64,000 nucleotides of DNA from Fodinibacter sp963730365. GTDB taxonomy: Bacteria > Actinomycetota > Actinomycetes > Actinomycetales > Dermatophilaceae. The notes under the pieces were generated by a model. The model was not told the origin of the DNA. It was given only the letters and a program-made list of their open reading frames with translations, and searched no databases. Below, piece after piece: positions 18,935-26,438 of this stretch. The stretch lies in NCBI GenBank assembly GCA_963730365.1, contig CAVSRM010000011.1:1-64000 (forward strand), written 5' to 3'. Within the stretch, counting starts at the first letter, position 1; every line of letters begins with the position of its first letter. The translations under genes were made by a program, and so were the position numbers.

Positions 18935-20196
18935 GGTTGGCGGACCCTTTCCTCGAGGTCGGTGAGTGCTCGGGCGAGGTTGATCAGTGCGCTGTCGTCG
19001 CCCGGAGGCGCCCCGTAGAGGATCGCACCCACCTCGTGGGCAGGTCGTCCGGTGGCCCCGGACACGGCAGCCAGCACGGTGGCGGGTGGGGCGGACCGCG
19101 GGAGTGACAGCCGTCGCCGCAGCCGGTCCGCCGCGCCGGATCGCAGCACCGCCGCGGCGCGCTCGCGGTCCGAGGCGCGGCGGTAGAGGCGACCGCGGCT
19201 CTCGGTGGTCTCGATGGCGCGCACCACCACGGGGAGGGGTTCGTGGACCAGCCGACCCAGCCTGCGCCCGCGCACGAGGGCGAGCAGGACGACGACGACC
19301 CCCGAGAGCACCAGCACCGGAGTGGTCCAGAGGGGCCACACCCCCTCGGAGGCAGCAGGCTCGGCGCCGGGCTCGCCCGGGGCGACCAGGTCGGCTGTCC
19401 CGGGCTGGTACCAGACCAGTCGGGGGCTCTGTCCGAGAGCACGCACGGCGACTCCGGCGTGGCTGGCGTCGGTGATCCGCTCGTTGGTCAGGCCGGTCCC
19501 GAAGCCGATGAGGACCGTCTCGCTGTGTCGCGCGGTCGAGGGCACGACGACCATCGCCGCCCCGAACGCCTCACCCGTGGCCTCGCCGTCCTGACTGTCG
19601 GGGCCAGGTAGCGGGAAGCACGAGGTGGTGCCGCTCGGAGCGTCGTCGCGGGGGATGTAGCGCACGTCGACGGCCTCGATGACATCGGCATCCCTCGCGC
19701 CACCCGCGTCGCAGCCCGCCACGACATCGAGCAGCCCGCCACCGACGAAGGCGTCGACCTCCAGGCCCAGGCCCTCGATCTGGCCGGTGTCCCCGTCGAC
19801 GACGACCAGCCGATCGGCCCCCCGGGTGGCGTCCCTCAGCCGGATCGTGGCGCCCGGACCCAGGTTCGTCGGGTCACTGACCACCACGGTGGTTCCGGCC
19901 GCTGGGCTGCTGGCCTCCAGGTCACCGATCGAGCGCACCACGTCGACCTCGACCCCGCGGCTGCGCAGGACCTCGGCGGTGGCCATCGCCCCCTCGGGGC
20001 CGGGGCCCTCAGGGTCCAGCGGCTGGGTGGGCCGCTGCGCGGCCACGGCGAGGAGCGCCACCAGGACGAACCCGAGGCCGACGAACCCGACGTAGGCCGC
20101 GGTCCGACGCAGGCGCCGCCCCGGTCTTCCGCGCCGAGCTCCGGCTGTGGGGATGTCGCGCGGTGCATCGTCCCGATCGAGGGTTGGGGCCGTCAC
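18931..20196 (-). CDS. DUF4350 domain protein
   Basis: A 421-residue protein with a basic N-terminus, a membrane segment at about 34-54, an extracytoplasmic DUF4350-type domain (GPEGAMATAEVLRSRGVEVD, 67-86, a GATase-like fold), a second membrane segment near 300 (TTPVLVLSGVVVVLLALV) and a cytoplasmic tail. Function is unknown. It is joined to its neighbours by 4-bp ATGA overlaps at both ends. Confidence 0.82.
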   Translation of the reverse strand: MTAPTLDRDDAPRDIPTAGARRGRPGRRLRRTAAYVGFVGLGFVLVALLAVAAQRPTQPLDPEGPGPEGAMATAEVLRSRGVEVDVVRSIGDLEASSPAAGTTVVVSDPTNLGPGATIRLRDATRGADRLVVVDGDTGQIEGLGLEVDAFVGGGLLDVVAGCDAGGARDADVIEAVDVRYIPRDDAPSGTTSCFPLPGPDSQDGEATGEAFGAAMVVVPSTARHSETVLIGFGTGLTNERITDASHAGVAVRALGQSPRLVWYQPGTADLVAPGEPGAEPAASEGVWPLWTTPVLVLSGVVVVLLALVRGRRLGRLVHEPLPVVVRAIETTESRGRLYRRASDRERAAAVLRSGAADRLRRRLSLPRSAPPATVLAAVSGATGRPAHEVGAILYGAPPGDDSALINLARALTDLEERVRQP

Positions 20197-20879
20197 GGGG
20201 ACCCCGACCTCTCGGCGCCGGGGAAGGGCTGCCCGGGGAGGGCAGGCTCGGGCGGGGCCGGCTCGGGGAACGTGGGCCGGGTCCTCGCCAGCTCGGCGTC
20301 CAGGGCGAGAAGGCTCTCGGCCGCGCCCGGACGTGCCGAGCGGCGACCGTAGCGGACGGCATCGAACACATCCGCCGAGGTCGCGAGTGCCGCTGTCTGC
20401 GAGGGGAAGACCGGCGCCAGGGCCACGGCGACCTCATGGGCCGTGCGGCCCGGCTGGTCGTCGAGGATGGTCCGCTCGACGGAGGCCCGGGCGATGGCGC
20501 GGTAGGCCTCGAGGACGGCCGTCTCCGCCTCTCCCCGCAGGAGGGCCTCACGTGCTGCCGCCCGGTGCTCCTCGGCGGTCCGCAGCTGTCCGTCCAGCAC
20601 CCCCTCGGCGATGGCCGGGGCCATCCGCCGTTCGGCCGCCATCGACCGGACGACGATGAGCGCGACGACGGCGACCGCGACGAGCACCACCACACCGATG
20701 GTCCAGGCCGGGAGTCCGCCGGTGCCGGACGTGCGAGAGAGAAGGTCCGAGAACCAGTCCCAGGCCCTCTGCAGCAGAGAGGGCTGCTCGCGGTAGATCG
20801 CTCGTTGGAGCTCCTCCTGGAGCCAGTCCCGGGCCTCGGGGGACGTGGGGTCCAGGGGTGGGTCGAGTCGCACGGTCAA
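20193..20879 (-). CDS. DUF4129 domain protein
   Basis: A 228-residue protein with an amphipathic N-terminus rich in Trp (ARDWLQEELQRA; LQRAWDWFSDLLS), one membrane segment (about 58-80), and the DUF4129 helical domain with the hallmark AVLEAYRAIARASVER (about 127-142) and TAHEVAVAL. The same module occurs at the C-terminus of some transglutaminase-like proteins. It overlaps the genes on both sides by 4 bp and belongs to the MoxR operon. Confidence 0.85.
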   Translation of the reverse strand: MTVRLDPPLDPTSPEARDWLQEELQRAIYREQPSLLQRAWDWFSDLLSRTSGTGGLPAWTIGVVVLVAVAVVALIVVRSMAAERRMAPAIAEGVLDGQLRTAEEHRAAAREALLRGEAETAVLEAYRAIARASVERTILDDQPGRTAHEVAVALAPVFPSQTAALATSADVFDAVRYGRRSARPGAAESLLALDAELARTRPTFPEPAPPEPALPGQPFPGAERSGSP

Positions 20880-22024
20880 CCGGTGGCCGCGGCGCTCGGC
20901 CAGGGACCGGGCCCACCGCGCTGGGCCGCCTGGATGAGCTGGACGTCCAGGCCCTCGCGCCGGATGCGCTGGTCGAGGGTCATCAGGGCGTCGACGCCGG
21001 CGGAGAACGGGGTGGTGATGGCCCCGGCGATGAGTGTCGAGATCCCGCCGAGGATTGCCTGCCAGACGAACAGGCGCTCCACGTCACCGACGGCGAACAC
21101 GATCGCGAACCCGGCGATGGTCAGCGGGAAGGTGATGATCGAGGACGCGACCCCCACGATGATCGAGGTCAGCAGCCGGATGCCGAGGATCCGCCAGAAC
21201 CCGGTCCCGGACGTGAGTCTCCAGGACCGCGCGAAGGCGGACCAGACCCCCCGCCGCTCCAGCACGATGACGGTGGTGACGAACGCGAACCGGGTCCACA
21301 GGAACAGCGAGCCCACGACGGCCACGAGGGCGCCGAGGATGAGGAGCAGGATGGGAGCCGCGAGCGGCTCGCCCGCGCTGATGAGCCAGGCCACCGGGGG
21401 GCCGAAGATCAGCGCGAGGAGCAGGAGGGTCCCGATCGTCGTCACGAGCACGGCGCCTGCGACTGCGGGGAGCCGCCGCTTCGTGCCGTCCCACGTCTCA
21501 CCGATGCCGACCTTCCGGCCGAGCACGGCCTGACCGATGACGTAGGCGAGGAAGCCGGTGAGGGCGATGGAGGAGACGATGGACCCCAGCGCGGGGATGT
21601 TGCTGCCCAAAGAGCCGAGCACGCCGATTCCGTTGCTGTCCACGGCGCTCGGCTCCAAGCTGGCGACCCAGGCGCCCAGGGCGGTCGCAGGTACCAGGCA
21701 CACGATCGAGGTGAGCAGCGCGAGCCCCATCGTGGCTGCGACGTTGCCTCGCACGGCCTTGATCACCGCGCCGTAGATGTCACCCAGCGCGAGGGGGCGC
21801 AGCGGGATGATGCCGGGTCGGAACTCGAGCCCGGCGACGTACGGCCCGCGTGGGGGCGCTCCGGGTCCGGCGGGTGGAGGCGCGGCATACCCGGGAGGTG
21901 GTGGTGGCGTGGCATACCCGGGAGGTGGTGGTGGCGTGGCATACCCGGGCGGTGGCGGCGGCTGATCGCGCCGGTCCGGGGTCGAGCCCGGGGCCACCCA
22001 CGGTTGGTCAGCCACCCTGACCAC
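20876..22024 (-). CDS. GDPD membrane-domain-like protein with Pro-Gly-Tyr repeats
   Basis: The first gene of the MoxR operon, 382 residues. The N-terminus (about 20-60) carries three copies of a nine-residue PPPPPGYAT-like repeat and is probably cytoplasmic and disordered. Seven or so membrane segments follow with the glycerophosphodiester phosphodiesterase membrane-domain layout (IIPLRPLALGDIYGAVIKAV at the entry). No phosphodiesterase catalytic domain is attached. The start is GTG 22024; GTG 22015 is an alternative four codons in. A TTAGGGTT box near 22060 would give a leader of about 30 nt. Confidence 0.72.
   Translation of the reverse strand: MVRVADQPWVAPGSTPDRRDQPPPPPGYATPPPPPGYATPPPPPGYAAPPPAGPGAPPRGPYVAGLEFRPGIIPLRPLALGDIYGAVIKAVRGNVAATMGLALLTSIVCLVPATALGAWVASLEPSAVDSNGIGVLGSLGSNIPALGSIVSSIALTGFLAYVIGQAVLGRKVGIGETWDGTKRRLPAVAGAVLVTTIGTLLLLALIFGPPVAWLISAGEPLAAPILLLILGALVAVVGSLFLWTRFAFVTTVIVLERRGVWSAFARSWRLTSGTGFWRILGIRLLTSIIVGVASSIITFPLTIAGFAIVFAVGDVERLFVWQAILGGISTLIAGAITTPFSAGVDALMTLDQRIRREGLDVQLIQAAQRGGPGPWPSAAATG
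21884..21964 (-). repeat. 27-bp coding tandem repeat (PPPPPGYAT)
   Basis: Three in-frame 27-bp units with period starts near 21884, 21911 and 21938 encode nine residues each. Every unit carries one GGCATAC heptamer. Replication slippage is the likely origin. Confidence 0.85.
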
Positions 22025-22061
22025 CGGACGTTCCGTGCCCCTCGTCGACCACGGCGCAACC

Positions 22062-22685
22062 CTAACCGACCGCGCGCGCCCCCGACGCGAGCTGCCGCTC
22101 GACGTCTGCCGCCCTGGCGGGCGCGGCGCCGAGGGCGTTCTGGCGACGGAGGATCGCCGGCTCGGCGCGCATCAGGCTCCACCCGCGGCGGATGAGCACC
22201 GCCGGCGGTTTGCGCCGTTCCTTGAGGTCACGGGCCAGCCGGCGAACGAAGGTGATCTCGGGACGGTGGTGGATGCACCAGGCGCTGTGCAGCACTCCGG
22301 AGTCACGCAGCGGCCCGACCATCTCGGCGGCGAAGATCCCCTCGGCGAGGAGGAGGTCGTGCGGTCCGGCCGTGATCTCGCGGTGTCCCACCGCCCGGCT
22401 GGTGCCGATGTCGTAGACCGGTGTCGTCGTCGACCCGGTGTCGACGAGGTCGCAGAGTGCCCTGAGCGCGCGGTCGCCATCCCAGCTGTCGGGGTGGTCC
22501 CAGTCGATCATGCCGAGGTCCGTGCTGCGGGGCATCACGGGGTCGTTGCCGTCGCGGTAGAAGTCGTCGAGCCGGAAGACGGGCCAGCCGTGGGTGGCGT
22601 GGAGGCGACCGGCAAGGCGTGACTTGCCCGAGCCGCTCGGACCCGCGAGCACGACGACCCGCTGACGGGCCCGGTCATCCACCAC
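22062..22685 (-). CDS. uridine kinase-like P-loop kinase
   Basis: A 207-residue P-loop kinase with Walker A GPSGSGKS (15-22) and the family's FRLDDFYRDGNDP (about 37-49), where the Asp contacts the nucleoside. The catalytic neighbourhood continues DWDHPDSWD, and LLAEGIFAAE supplies the Walker-B-like strand. It would make UMP/CMP from uridine/cytidine, complementing cdd and deoA. It is somewhat shorter at the C-terminus than E. coli Udk. GTG 22685 is preceded by TAGACT (22699-22694) at 8 bp, so it is probably leaderless. Confidence 0.78.
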   Translation of the reverse strand: MVDDRARQRVVVLAGPSGSGKSRLAGRLHATHGWPVFRLDDFYRDGNDPVMPRSTDLGMIDWDHPDSWDGDRALRALCDLVDTGSTTTPVYDIGTSRAVGHREITAGPHDLLLAEGIFAAEMVGPLRDSGVLHSAWCIHHRPEITFVRRLARDLKERRKPPAVLIRRGWSLMRAEPAILRRQNALGAAPARAADVERQLASGARAVG

Positions 22686-22796
22686 GGGCGAGGAGTCTAC
22701 GGGCCCCTGTCCCCAGGGCTGGCGCGGGCATGGCCCCTGCGCGCCTCACCCCTCGTGCCTCGTGCCTCGCGATTCCCGCGACTGTCCCCGCCCCGG

Positions 22797-22883
22797 TTTC
22801 GCCGCCATGGTGTCGAAATGCTCGGATGGCGGCCAGATTTCGACGCCATGCACGCGTTTGGACACCATGGCGGCCAAACGCGT
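22797..22883. repeat. intergenic array of three hairpins
   Basis: Within the 249-bp gap 22686-22934 three stems follow each other: TTTCG/CGAAA (22797-22801/22814-22818), ATGGCG/CGCCAT (22826-22831/22844-22849) and ACGCGTTTGG/CCAAACGCGT (22852-22861/22874-22883). The outer parts also form a longer inverted repeat around two CCATGG sites. No open frame is convincing. It may terminate the ALDH-side read-through or be a decayed mobile repeat. Confidence 0.65.
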
Positions 22884-22934
22884 GGATAGCGGGCCAAGGG
22901 GCTCGGGCGCCTGACGAGAACCGGGGGTGCTCGG

Positions 22935-23864
22935 TCAGCGACCCTTGGGGTGCCAGACGGTCTTGGTCTCGAGGAATGCCGTGAGCCGCGACAGGTCAGG
23001 GGTCACCGACCAGTCGGGCTCGACCGCCTGAACACCGGTGCCGCCGGGGCGCAGCACCCGCTTGAGGTTCTCCGCGGCAGCCAGCTCGAGGTCACCCCAC
23101 TCGACGTCGGTGGCATCGGCGGCGCCGGCCAGGTCGATCGCGTTGACGTCGCGGTGGCTCGCCAGCCACGGGGCGACCTCGGCCGTGCGTCCGGTGACGA
23201 TGTTGACGACGCCACCCGGCACGTCGGAGGTGGCCATGCACTCGGCCAGCGTGATCGCCGGCAGCGGCCGGTCCTCGCTCGCGAGCACCACGGCGGTGTT
23301 GCCCGAGACGACGACCGGGGCGATGACGGACACCAGCCCCAGCAGGCTGGATCCCTGCGGCGCGAGCACGGCGACGACGCCGGTGGCCTCCGGCGTCGAG
23401 ATGTCGAAGTACGGCCCCGCGACGGGGTTCAGCCCCCCCAGCACCTGGGTGAACTTGTCGGACCACCCGGCGTACCAGACCCACCGGTCGATCGCCTCCG
23501 AGACCACGGCCTCGGCCCGTGCGGGCGTGAGCCCCTCGCTGTCACGGACGTCCTGGACGAGCTGGGCGCGACGCCCCTCCATCACCTCGGCGACCCGGTA
23601 GAGGACCTGACCCCGGTTGTATGCCGTGGCCCCCGCCCAGCCCGGCTGGGCCTTGCGGGCGGCGACGACGGCGTCGCGGGCGTCCTTGCGGGAGCCCTGC
23701 GCGGCGTTGGCGAGGAACGTCGCTGCCGGGGCGGCGGACGTGCGTCGACGAGCGGCAGGGGAGGGCGCGGCATACACCTCGTAGGAGCGGCCGCTCTCGC
23801 TTCGAGGGAACTTCCCGCCGATGTAGAGCTTGTAGGTCTTGCGGACGTCCACCCGCGTGCTCAC
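22935..23864 (-). CDS. degenerate aldehyde dehydrogenase-like protein
   Basis: A 309-residue ALDH-superfamily protein, against about 480-500 for active enzymes. The N-terminal NAD-binding half is recognisable (YKLYIGGKFPRSESGRSY, 10-27; DRWVWYAGWSDKF). The oxyanion Asn motif PWNFP is replaced by PQGSSLLG, the catalytic Glu (ELGGK) and Cys (GQxC) regions are missing, and the protein ends soon after IDLAGAADA. It should therefore be inactive. It starts with a 4-bp overlap of the active ALDH stop (GTGA), so it is probably made as a partner or scaffold. Loss of residues is seen; the scaffold role is inference. Confidence 0.8.
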   Translation of the reverse strand: MSTRVDVRKTYKLYIGGKFPRSESGRSYEVYAAPSPAARRRTSAAPAATFLANAAQGSRKDARDAVVAARKAQPGWAGATAYNRGQVLYRVAEVMEGRRAQLVQDVRDSEGLTPARAEAVVSEAIDRWVWYAGWSDKFTQVLGGLNPVAGPYFDISTPEATGVVAVLAPQGSSLLGLVSVIAPVVVSGNTAVVLASEDRPLPAITLAECMATSDVPGGVVNIVTGRTAEVAPWLASHRDVNAIDLAGAADATDVEWGDLELAAAENLKRVLRPGGTGVQAVEPDWSVTPDLSRLTAFLETKTVWHPKGR

Positions 23865-25351
23865 CTGGCACTCCCTTCGCTCGCGCCGCTTCGTGGTCGT
23901 CCTCGGGTGGGCGCGCCCGTCGTGACGTAGGCCTCGAGACCGTGGCGGCCGCCCTCGCGGCCGTAGCCGGATTCCTTGTAGCCGCCGAAGGGGCTGGTGG
24001 GGTCGAACTTGTTGAACGTGTTGGCCCACACGACACCGGCGCGGAGCTGGTCGGCCATCCACAGGATGCGGCTGCCCTTCTCGGTCCAGATGCCGGCGGA
24101 GAGCCCGTACGGGGTGTTGTTGGCCTTGGCGACGGCCTCACCCGGAGTGCGGAAGGTCAGCACCGACACGACCGGCCCGAAGATCTCCTCCTGCGCGATG
24201 CGGTGGCTCTGGCTCACGCCGCTGAAGACGGTGGGGCGGAACCAGAAGCCGTTGCTGGGCAGGTCGCAGCCGGAGTCCCAGCGGGCCGCTCCCTCCGCCT
24301 CGCCGACCGCCACCATCTCCTCGATCCGGTCGAGCTGCTTGCGCGAGTTGATCGCGCCGACGTCGGTGTTCTTGTCCATCGGGTCGCCGACGCGCAGCGT
24401 CGCGAGGCGGCGCCTGAGCCGAAAGTCGAGCTCTTCGGCGATGTTCTCCTGCACCAGGATCCGGCTCCCTGCGCAGCACACGTGGCCCTGGTTGAAGAAG
24501 ATGCCGTTGACGATGCCCTCGACGGCCTGGTCGACCGGGGCGTCGTCGAAGATGATGTTGGCGGCCTTTCCCCCGAGCTCGAGGGTGGCCTTCTTGCGGG
24601 TGCCGGCGATCGAGCGGGCGATCATCTTGCCGACCGCCGTCGAGCCGGTGAAGGCGAGCTTGTCGATGCCGGGGTGGTCGACGATGGCCTGGCCCGTCGG
24701 GCCCGCTCCGGTGACGATATTGACGACGCCCGGCGGAAGACCGGCCTGCTGGCAGACCTGCGCGAAGAGCAGCGCGGTCAGGGGAGTGGTCTCGGCGGGC
24801 TTGAGCACGACGGTGTTGCCGCAGGCGAGCGCCGGTGCCACCTTCCAGGACAGCATGAGGAGCGGGAAGTTCCACGGAATGACCTGCCCGACGACACCGA
24901 CCGGTCGCGGGTTGCTCCCGAGCGAGGCGTACTCGAGCTTGTCGGCCCAGCCCGCGTGGTAGAAGAAGTGCGCGGCCGCCAGGGGCACGTCGACGTCGCG
25001 ACTCTCCTTGATCGGCTTGCCGTTGTCGAGGGTCTCCAGCACGGCGAACTCACGGGCCCGCTCCTGGAGGATCCGGGCGATGCGGTAGAGGTACTTCCCG
25101 CGGTCGGCACCGCTCATCCGCGACCAGACCCGGGAGTATGCCGTGCGCGCGGCGGTGACGGCCGCGTCGACGTCGGCCTCGCTCGCCTCGGACACCTCGG
25201 CGAGGACCTCCTCGGTGGCCGGGTTGATGGTCTTGAAGGGCTTCGCGCCGGTGGCGGCGACGAACTCGCCGCCGATGAACAGGCCGTAGCTGCTCTCGAT
25301 GTCGACGACTGCCCTCGACTCGGGGGCCGGTGCGTACTCGAAGGGGGACAT
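23861..25351 (-). CDS. aldehyde dehydrogenase
   Basis: A 496-residue NAD(P)-dependent aldehyde dehydrogenase with all catalytic elements: N161 in IPWNFP, E258 in LELGGK and the Cys of NQGHVCCAGSR (292/293), plus QEEIFGPV and PFGGYKESGYGREGG. Lying 44 bp downstream of deoC and coupled to the degenerate ALDH, it most likely oxidises the acetaldehyde released by DeoC to acetate. Substrate choice is inferred from context only. Confidence 0.9.
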   Translation of the reverse strand: MSPFEYAPAPESRAVVDIESSYGLFIGGEFVAATGAKPFKTINPATEEVLAEVSEASEADVDAAVTAARTAYSRVWSRMSGADRGKYLYRIARILQERAREFAVLETLDNGKPIKESRDVDVPLAAAHFFYHAGWADKLEYASLGSNPRPVGVVGQVIPWNFPLLMLSWKVAPALACGNTVVLKPAETTPLTALLFAQVCQQAGLPPGVVNIVTGAGPTGQAIVDHPGIDKLAFTGSTAVGKMIARSIAGTRKKATLELGGKAANIIFDDAPVDQAVEGIVNGIFFNQGHVCCAGSRILVQENIAEELDFRLRRRLATLRVGDPMDKNTDVGAINSRKQLDRIEEMVAVGEAEGAARWDSGCDLPSNGFWFRPTVFSGVSQSHRIAQEEIFGPVVSVLTFRTPGEAVAKANNTPYGLSAGIWTEKGSRILWMADQLRAGVVWANTFNKFDPTSPFGGYKESGYGREGGRHGLEAYVTTGAPTRGRPRSGASEGSAR

Positions 25352-25395
25352 TCGTTCCTCGGATCCGTGGGGGTGCAGGCCGGTCGGGCTGGAGC

Positions 25396-26385
25396 TCAGT
25401 AGATGCTGGGGGCGTCGTCGGCGATGTAGTCGCCGCCGGAGTAGGCGCCGGTGGCCATCCGCTGGCGCTGGAGGATGAGGTCGTTGAGCAGGCTCGAGGC
25501 CCCGAACCGGAACCACTGGTTGCTCAGCCAGTCCTCTCCGGCGATCTCGCTGACGGTCACGAGGTAGGAGATGGCGTCCTTGCTCGTGCGGATGCCGCCG
25601 GCGGGCTTGACCCCGACCATCGATCCGACGGTCTCCCGCCAGTCCCGCACGGCCTCGAGCATGACGAGGGTGACCGGGAGGGTGGCGGCAGGTGAGACCT
25701 TGCCGGTGGAGGTCTTGATGAAGTCCCCGCCGCCGAGCATGGAGAGCCACGAGGCGCGGCGCACGTTGTCATACGTGACGAGCTCGCCGGTCTCCATGAT
25801 CACCTTGAGGCGCGCGGACCCGCAGGCGGCCTTGACCTCGGCGATCTGACGGAACACCGTGAGGTAGTCACCAGCGAGGAAGGCGCCGCGGTCGATGACC
25901 ATGTCGATCTCGTCGGCGCCGGCCTCCACGGCATCCCGGGTATCGGCCAGCTTGACCGGCATGCTCGCCCTCCCGCTGGGGAAGGCGGTGGCGACGGAGG
26001 CGACCTTGACGCCGCTACGGCCGAGGGCCTCCTTGGCGGTGGCGACCATGTCGCCGTAGACGCAGACGGCTGCCGGTCGCGGGGTGCTCGGGTCGGTGGG
26101 GTCGGGCACCAGCGCGCGCGAGGCGAGGCCGCGGACCTTGCCGGGGGTGTCGGCGCCCTCGAGCGTCGTGAGGTCGATCATCGAGATGGCGGTGTCGATC
26201 GCCCACGCCTTGCTCGTGGTCTTGATCGAGCGGGTGCGCAGTCCGGCGGCCCGGGCCTCGCAGCCGACCTGGTCGACCCCGGGGAGGCCGTGCAGCCAGC
26301 CGGTCAGGGCGGAGTTGGTGAGGCGGGAGACCCCGAGGAGATCCCGGGCCCTCTCCGTAGGGTCGGCTGCGGTCGTGGTGCTCAC
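25396..26385 (-). CDS. deoC: deoxyribose-phosphate aldolase
   Basis: Cleaves 2-deoxyribose-5-phosphate to glyceraldehyde-3-phosphate and acetaldehyde. The 329-residue class I aldolase is of the long form; it carries the Schiff-base Lys in GGDFIKTSTGK (about 222-232) and the second Lys in VGVKPAGGIRT, with a typical C-terminal Tyr (APSIY). GTG 26385 is preceded by TAGGCT (26397-26392) at 6 bp, which indicates a leaderless mRNA starting between pmmB and deoC. The gene order deoC-ALDH-ALDH is suggestive of a deoxyribose catabolic unit. Confidence 0.93.
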   Translation of the reverse strand: MSTTTAADPTERARDLLGVSRLTNSALTGWLHGLPGVDQVGCEARAAGLRTRSIKTTSKAWAIDTAISMIDLTTLEGADTPGKVRGLASRALVPDPTDPSTPRPAAVCVYGDMVATAKEALGRSGVKVASVATAFPSGRASMPVKLADTRDAVEAGADEIDMVIDRGAFLAGDYLTVFRQIAEVKAACGSARLKVIMETGELVTYDNVRRASWLSMLGGGDFIKTSTGKVSPAATLPVTLVMLEAVRDWRETVGSMVGVKPAGGIRTSKDAISYLVTVSEIAGEDWLSNQWFRFGASSLLNDLILQRQRMATGAYSGGDYIADDAPSIY

Positions 26386-26438
26386 CCCGGGAGCCTACCG
26401 GCGCACGGGGGACAGGTCACCGCCGAGCAACGAGCAGC

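Noticed and set aside
21884..21964. Regular repeats resembling a short CRISPR array
   Set aside because: The units are contiguous, in frame and coding, with no spacers and no cas genes.
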